This document shows, in pieces, positions 59,913-64,000 of a stretch of 64,000 bases of DNA. Under the pieces are notes generated by a model. The model saw only the letters and a program-made list of their open reading frames with translations, was not told the origin of the DNA and made no database searches. Each line of letters opens with the position of its first letter. Within the stretch, counting starts at the first letter, position 1. Position numbers and translations under genes: made by a program. Source of the stretch: JAZKDW01 sp040387375 (lineage in GTDB: Bacteria > Pseudomonadota > Gammaproteobacteria > Burkholderiales > Burkholderiaceae_D). The DNA lies in contig JAZKDW010000050.1 of NCBI GenBank assembly GCA_040387375.1, positions 62,001-126,000 on the forward strand. The letters are read 5' to 3'.

Positions 59913-61754
59913 TTATTCCGAGATCAAGGCCAGGGATTGCAGAAAACGGTCAGTATTTTGATAACCGATGACACGCCCATTCTGAATTTCACGACCTTGT
60001 TTGTCGAAAAAAATAATGCCCGGCGGGCCGAACAGCTTGAAGCGTTTCAGCAGCGCCTTGTCATCGGCATTGTTGGCCGTAACATCGACCTGCAGCAATA
60101 CCATGCTGGCAAATCGCGATCGAACCCGCGGGTCGGGAAAGGTGAATTTCTCCATCTCCTTGCATGACACGCACCAGTCGGCATAAAAATCCAGCAGTAC
60201 GGTTTTGCCTTTCGCCCCGGCTACAGCAGCATCAAGCTCTGCCACCGATCTGACGCGCACGAATTCAGTCTTGTGCTCGTCCCCCCCACGCAGGTGCGCC
60301 AGCGGCGCCAGCGCATTGTTTCCGCCAGTGGCCACACCCACCAGTTGCAGGATGCCGAGCGCCGAAAAGATCAAGCCGATTGCCTTCGATCGCCATCCCG
60401 GACCGCTGCCCCATAGCAAATAGGCGCCGTATCCGATACCCAGCGCCGCCCAGCCCAGCAATTGCGCCCAGTCCGGAATCACGGGCGTGATCATCCATAA
60501 TGCGACGCCAAGCATGAGCACACCAAAAAATGGCTTGACCGCCGCCATCCAGGCGCCTGCCCGTGGCAACAGCGATCCTGCTGACAGGCCGACCAGCAGA
60601 AGCGGCACACTCATGCCTGCGGCCATCGCAAACAATGCGCTGCCGCCGACCACGATGTCGCCGGTCTGACTGATATAAACCAGAGCGCCGGCCAGCGGCG
60701 CTGCTACACAGGGGCCGACAATCACTGCGGACAGGGCACCCATGACAAATACCCCAAACAGTTTTCCGGCGCTTTGTTTTTCCGAGGCCCGCATCAATTT
60801 TGTCTGGATCGATGCCGGCATTTGCAACTGATATACGCCGAACATCGGCAACGCAAGAACAATCATCAACAATGCGAAACCGCCCAGCACCCAGGGATTC
60901 TGCAAGGAAGCGGACAATCCCTCACCAATCAGGCCGGCCGCAATACCAAGCGCGGTGTACACAATCGCCATCCCGAGGGAATAAGCAGCAGCCAGCACAA
61001 AACCGCGCATGCGATGCACTTGTGCACCTTCGCCCACGATGATCGAGGACAGGATCGGCACCATCGGCAGAACGCACGGCGTGAAAGACAGGCCCAGCCC
61101 GAGCAACAGGAATAACGGGAGGATCGCAAGCAGCTTGCCGCTCTTGAGCGCCGCTTCAATTGTCCCCATTTCCGTGTCCGCAAGTGCGATCCGGGCTTGC
61201 GTGATGCCGGCAGGCCTGGAATCGGGGCCCGGTTGCGACACGTTCGCAGAGGGGGCCGGCGTCAGCGCATTTTGCACTGCGGCCAGCAGCCCGGTACCGC
61301 CATTGGGGGACAGCTTGGCCGTCGAATCCATCGGCACATAACACAAGCCCTGGTCGGCACAGCCCTGGCTCGTTGCCGTGAGGGTAAAGACACCATTCGC
61401 TTCAACCGGCAGCGTGATCTTGAGGGTATTACGGTAGGTTTCGACGTTTTTGTTGAACGTCTGGTCGAATTTTATTTTCCCGGGCGGAATCACAGGTTCG
61501 CCCAGTCTGGCGCCCTCCGCGGCAAATGCAAAACGCTCCCGATACATGTAATAACCATCGGCGATCACATAGGTGACTTCAATCGTCTTCGGGTCGGCCA
61601 TCCTGGCCGAAAACTTGAATGCGGCTTCCGGATCCAGATATTCTTCGGCGCCATAGGCAAACGGCGTAAACACCAAACCGATCGCCGCCAACAGGCTGAC
61701 GATCATGCCGATAAAAGCGGAGATGACAGCGCTCCGATGCAAAGCCTTAAACAT
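59913..61754 (-). CDS. dsbD: DsbD, thiol:disulfide interchange protein
   Basis: A 613-residue inner-membrane protein that carries reducing power from cytoplasmic thioredoxin to periplasmic DsbC and related proteins. After the signal peptide (cleaved near AYGA, residue 36) comes the periplasmic alpha domain with Cys132 and Cys138 (GCADQGLC), an eight-helix beta domain (about 200-460) with cysteines in FTPCVLP and GPCVAAP, and the periplasmic gamma domain, a thioredoxin fold with CVSC (528-531, YADWCVSCKEME). All six working cysteines are present. The start overlaps the cutA stop by eight bases. Confidence 0.97.
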   Translation of the reverse strand: MFKALHRSAVISAFIGMIVSLLAAIGLVFTPFAYGAEEYLDPEAAFKFSARMADPKTIEVTYVIADGYYMYRERFAFAAEGARLGEPVIPPGKIKFDQTFNKNVETYRNTLKITLPVEANGVFTLTATSQGCADQGLCYVPMDSTAKLSPNGGTGLLAAVQNALTPAPSANVSQPGPDSRPAGITQARIALADTEMGTIEAALKSGKLLAILPLFLLLGLGLSFTPCVLPMVPILSSIIVGEGAQVHRMRGFVLAAAYSLGMAIVYTALGIAAGLIGEGLSASLQNPWVLGGFALLMIVLALPMFGVYQLQMPASIQTKLMRASEKQSAGKLFGVFVMGALSAVIVGPCVAAPLAGALVYISQTGDIVVGGSALFAMAAGMSVPLLLVGLSAGSLLPRAGAWMAAVKPFFGVLMLGVALWMITPVIPDWAQLLGWAALGIGYGAYLLWGSGPGWRSKAIGLIFSALGILQLVGVATGGNNALAPLAHLRGGDEHKTEFVRVRSVAELDAAVAGAKGKTVLLDFYADWCVSCKEMEKFTFPDPRVRSRFASMVLLQVDVTANNADDKALLKRFKLFGPPGIIFFDKQGREIQNGRVIGYQNTDRFLQSLALISE

Positions 61755-62079
61755 TCAACTCCTTTTTTGTTTCCTGCGCTATCCAGCCGAGGTATTCGGA
61801 CAGGCCGTCGACGATCGCCATCGCAATGATTTCCGGCGTCTGATATGGATGCGCACGCTTGATTGCAGCCTCGAGTTCCGCATATCGCGCTTGCGTCGTC
61901 TTGATCAGCAAGGTCACTTCCGTGGCTTCTTCGATCTGGTCCTGCCATCGATATACCGATTGCACCGCGGGCATAAAATTGACACAGGCTGCCAGCCTTT
62001 CTTCAACCAGATGACGCGCCATCATCCGGGCCGCGGCCGTGTCTGGCATGTTTGTCAAAACGAGTAGTGTTTGTTCCAT
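61747..62079 (-). CDS. cutA: CutA, divalent-cation tolerance protein
   Basis: A 110-residue trimeric PII-like protein. LVLTNMPDTAAARMMARHLVEERLAACVNFMP and the HPYQTPEIIAM motif are typical, with Cys32 in AACVN. The neighbourhood with dsbD is the same as in E. coli and many proteobacteria, and the two genes overlap here. The molecular role in metal tolerance is not well settled. Confidence 0.97.
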   Translation of the reverse strand: MEQTLLVLTNMPDTAAARMMARHLVEERLAACVNFMPAVQSVYRWQDQIEEATEVTLLIKTTQARYAELEAAIKRAHPYQTPEIIAMAIVDGLSEYLGWIAQETKKELNV

Positions 62080-62107
62080 AGTCGGTTTCCGCTCGCAAAA
62101 CTGACAT

Positions 62108-62893
62108 CTATTTTAATAGACGCTGCCGGGTAAGTACCGTGGCGGCATAAAACCCGGCGCCGCAATATGCTAACAGGATGGCCAGATCCATCAAAGGGGC
62201 TGCCGGCCACCCGCCCAGAATCAAGGGCCGTACCAGATTGACAGCGGCGCTCAAGGGAAGCAAATGGGAAACGGCTTGCAACCATGCCGGCAGCTGCGCC
62301 GTCGGGTAATATACGCCGGACAGGAATATCATCGGCGTCAGCACCAGGGTGAAATAATACGTAAAAAAGTCATATCCGCGCGCGACTGCATTGACAACCA
62401 ATCCAAGCGAGGCAAAGGTCATCCCGATCAGGAACAGCAGCGGCAGCACCAGCAAGGTGTGGGGATGCAAACCTATTCCCAGTAAAAACATCACGCCAAG
62501 TATGGCGACACCGGAGAACAAGGCCTTGGTGGCCGCCCATAACATCTCGGCCAGCACAACATCATCCAGCGCCAGCGGGGCGTTCAGCAGCGCTTCCCAT
62601 GTTTTTTGCACGTGCATGCGCGAAAATGCGGAATACAAGGCTTCAAACGACGATGCCATCATGATGGACATGCAGATCGAGCCGGACGCCAGAAAATGGA
62701 TGTACGGAATGCCATTGACGTTCTGCAGCAGGCTCCCGAGGCCATAACCGAAGGCAATCAGGGTAATCAGGGGATCTGCGATATTGCCCAGGACGCTGGC
62801 GACCGCCAGTTTTTTCCAGACCAGAAAATTACGCCGCCAGATCGGCAGGAAACGCAAGGAGAATTCGGGGAAGGCGTAAAGTTCTGAATTCAT
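62108..62893 (-). CDS. nodJ: NodJ-type ABC-2 transporter permease
   Basis: A 261-residue inner-membrane permease with six helices. ASGSICMSIMMASSFEALYSAFSRMHVQKTWEALLNAPLALDDVVLAE and FFTYYFTLVLTPMIFLSGVYYPTAQLP are typical of the NodJ/ABC-2 group. With NodI it forms an exporter. In rhizobia this pair exports lipochitooligosaccharides, but relatives are common in non-nodulating betaproteobacteria, where the substrate is unknown. No nod genes are present in this window. Confidence 0.9.
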   Translation of the reverse strand: MNSELYAFPEFSLRFLPIWRRNFLVWKKLAVASVLGNIADPLITLIAFGYGLGSLLQNVNGIPYIHFLASGSICMSIMMASSFEALYSAFSRMHVQKTWEALLNAPLALDDVVLAEMLWAATKALFSGVAILGVMFLLGIGLHPHTLLVLPLLFLIGMTFASLGLVVNAVARGYDFFTYYFTLVLTPMIFLSGVYYPTAQLPAWLQAVSHLLPLSAAVNLVRPLILGGWPAAPLMDLAILLAYCGAGFYAATVLTRQRLLK

Positions 62894-62894
62894 G

Positions 62895-63827
62895 TCAATC
62901 TCGCATTTCCCGTCCGGTAAGTTTCAGGAACAAGTCTTCCAGATTGGCAGGCCGATGCAGGTAACGAACCCCTGTCGTCCCGGTCAACCCGTCCAGCAAG
63001 GGCTGCGCGTCGTTGGTGTAGCAAAACACGGTTTCACCACTGATTTCAATACGTGCGGATTTGCGTCGTCCTTCCGCCTCAGCCCAGGCCAATGCATTTT
63101 CGCCGTACACCTCCACTACCTGGGCTTCGATATGCTGGCCGATCAATTCGCGCGGCGAGCCCTCGGCAATCAGATGGCCATGATCGATGACCGCCAGGCG
63201 GTCGCACAGCCGTTCGGCCTCATCCATGAAATGTGTCGTCAGGAGGATGGTCTTGCCTTCGGCGAGCAGCGTCTTCAAGCGCTCCCATATCATGTGCCGG
63301 GCCTGGGGATCCAGCCCCGTGGTCGGCTCATCCATGAATATCAGGTCGGGATCATTCACCAGCGCGCGCGCCAGCGTCAGCCGCCGTTTCATGCCGCCCG
63401 ACAGTTCGCCTATGCGCGCATCTTTTTTCGCGGTCAGGTTGGCAAACTCGAGTAATTTTGGAATCCGGCTTTTGATATCGGCATCGGCTATCCCAAAGTA
63501 GCGGCCGAAGACCAGCAGATTTTCGGAAACAGTGAAATCGGGGTCGAGATTATCACCCTGCGGTACCACTCCCACGCGCAGCCTGGCCGGCCGCGCATCC
63601 GCCGGCACTGCACGCCCGACCAGTGTTATCTCGCCGCTGTCAGGGGCAGTCAATCCCAGGCATAAACGCAAGGTAGTCGTCTTGCCGGCGCCGTTCGGGC
63701 CCAGCAGACCATAACACTCCCCCTTGCGCAAAGCGAAGGACAAGCCATCGATCACCACATGTTTTGCCGCACCGGCGCCGTATGTTTTACACAGGTTGGC
63801 GACCGACAGGATAATAGGTTCAGACAT
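62895..63827 (-). CDS. nodI: NodI-type ABC transporter ATP-binding protein
   Basis: A 310-residue nucleotide-binding subunit. Walker A GPNGAGKTTTLRLCLGL, Q-loop VVPQGDNLDPDFTV, signature LSGGMKRRLTLARAL, Walker B LIFMDEPTTGLDP and H-loop TTHFMDEAERLCDR are in place. The PQGDNLDPDFT segment is a NodI hallmark. The frame is open 47 codons further upstream, but ATG at 63827 (MSEPIILSVANLCKTYG) is the family start. It is one base away from the permease gene (TGACATG). Confidence 0.92.
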   Translation of the reverse strand: MSEPIILSVANLCKTYGAGAAKHVVIDGLSFALRKGECYGLLGPNGAGKTTTLRLCLGLTAPDSGEITLVGRAVPADARPARLRVGVVPQGDNLDPDFTVSENLLVFGRYFGIADADIKSRIPKLLEFANLTAKKDARIGELSGGMKRRLTLARALVNDPDLIFMDEPTTGLDPQARHMIWERLKTLLAEGKTILLTTHFMDEAERLCDRLAVIDHGHLIAEGSPRELIGQHIEAQVVEVYGENALAWAEAEGRRKSARIEISGETVFCYTNDAQPLLDGLTGTTGVRYLHRPANLEDLFLKLTGREMRD

Positions 63828-63928
63828 CGTAAATACCCGTTTCGCCCAGGTGGTATCAAGTACCCGGCCGGCATAAATTGTGAGTGTCTGCGGCCCTGAC
63901 CGGCGTGCTGCGGCGTTGCCCGGCCCTT

Positions 63929-63944
63929 GCAGTGCTAGCACTGC
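63929..63944. repeat. 16-bp perfect palindrome upstream of nodI
   Basis: GCAGTGCTAGCACTGC is fully self-complementary and lies about 100 bases before the nodI start in a very GC-rich stretch (63880-63965). No T-run follows on either strand. I see no gene in 63828-64000. Confidence 0.7.
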
Positions 63945-64000
63945 GGCGGCCCGGGCGCCTTGCATCACATCCGCTCAGAACCACATCCATCTCCCAATTT

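Noticed and set aside
62108..63827. Sign of a nodulation island
   Set aside because: NodI/NodJ-type exporters occur widely in non-symbiotic betaproteobacteria, and no nod biosynthesis genes or nod boxes are present.

Overview
The window looks like a chromosomal core segment of a betaproteobacterium, most likely Burkholderiales and close to Oxalobacteraceae (Herminiimonas, Janthinobacterium, Herbaspirillum type). The reasons are the moderately high GC content, the gene order mla - ibaG - murA - hisGDCBHA, a short HisG, the kdsD-kdsC-lptCAB-rpoN-hpf block, the pilMNOPQ-aroK/B-dgt block and cytochrome c maturation of the ResB/CcsA type. This placement comes from gene order and protein character, not from a database search. 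No rRNA, tRNA or CRISPR array was seen.

Layout. 1-12828 is one long minus-strand gene train with small gaps or 1-4 base overlaps: mlaF-mlaE-mlaD-mlaA-mlaC-mlaB (retrograde phospholipid transport, with the outer-membrane lipoprotein MlaA inside the operon), an ABC-2 exporter pair, ibaG, murA, hisG, hisD, a DNA methyltransferase, hisC, hisB, hisH and the start of hisA. 13018-19249 is gltD and gltB (glutamate synthase). 19323-22162 is a small accessory island between gltB and ssb. It holds a REP-type Y1 transposase with inverted flanking sequences, a probable IS5-type transposase scrap, and a two-gene HTH-ImmA/IrrE metallopeptidase plus PIN-nuclease module of lower GC. 22377-30037 holds ssb, an MFS transporter, uvrA (plus strand), a lipoprotein esterase and a Kef-type antiporter. 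30161-35651 (plus) is kdsD-kdsC-lptC-lptA-lptB-rpoN-hpf, covering Kdo synthesis, LPS export, sigma-54 and ribosome hibernation. 35652-36115 is non-coding, with a terminator and an inverted pair of REP-like repeats.

36116-37207 is a 3-hydroxyisobutyryl-CoA hydrolase-like gene. 37215-45216 (minus) is pilM-pilN-pilO-pilP-pilQ, then an apparent fused aroK-aroB and dgt. 45589-49857 holds ponA, cyaY (minus), lptM and lysA. 49898-55813 (minus) is msrQ, msrP, ccsA, resB and a cytochrome c4 gene. 55972-59020 (plus) is engB, a structured leader, hemB and corA. 59097-63827 (minus) is a 1-Cys peroxiredoxin, dsbD, cutA and a NodI/NodJ-type ABC exporter.

The genes fall into a few joint themes. Envelope building and upkeep is served by mla, murA, kds/lpt, ponA and lptM. 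Type IV pili are served by pilMNOPQ. Periplasmic redox and cytochrome assembly is served by dsbD, msrPQ, resB/ccsA and cytochrome c4, with haem supply from hemB. Amino-acid and nitrogen metabolism is served by his, glt, aro and lysA.

The points most worth a second look are: the orphan methyltransferase inside the his operon, which is in frame with hisD and has a suspicious C-run at its start; the AroK-AroB fusion; the HTH-ImmA/IrrE plus PIN module with a direct-repeat operator candidate; the Y1 transposase with an altered HUH motif sitting just upstream of the gltB promoter; the structured hemB leader carrying an antisense-oriented terminator; and the 10-bp phased repeats upstream of the peroxiredoxin gene.
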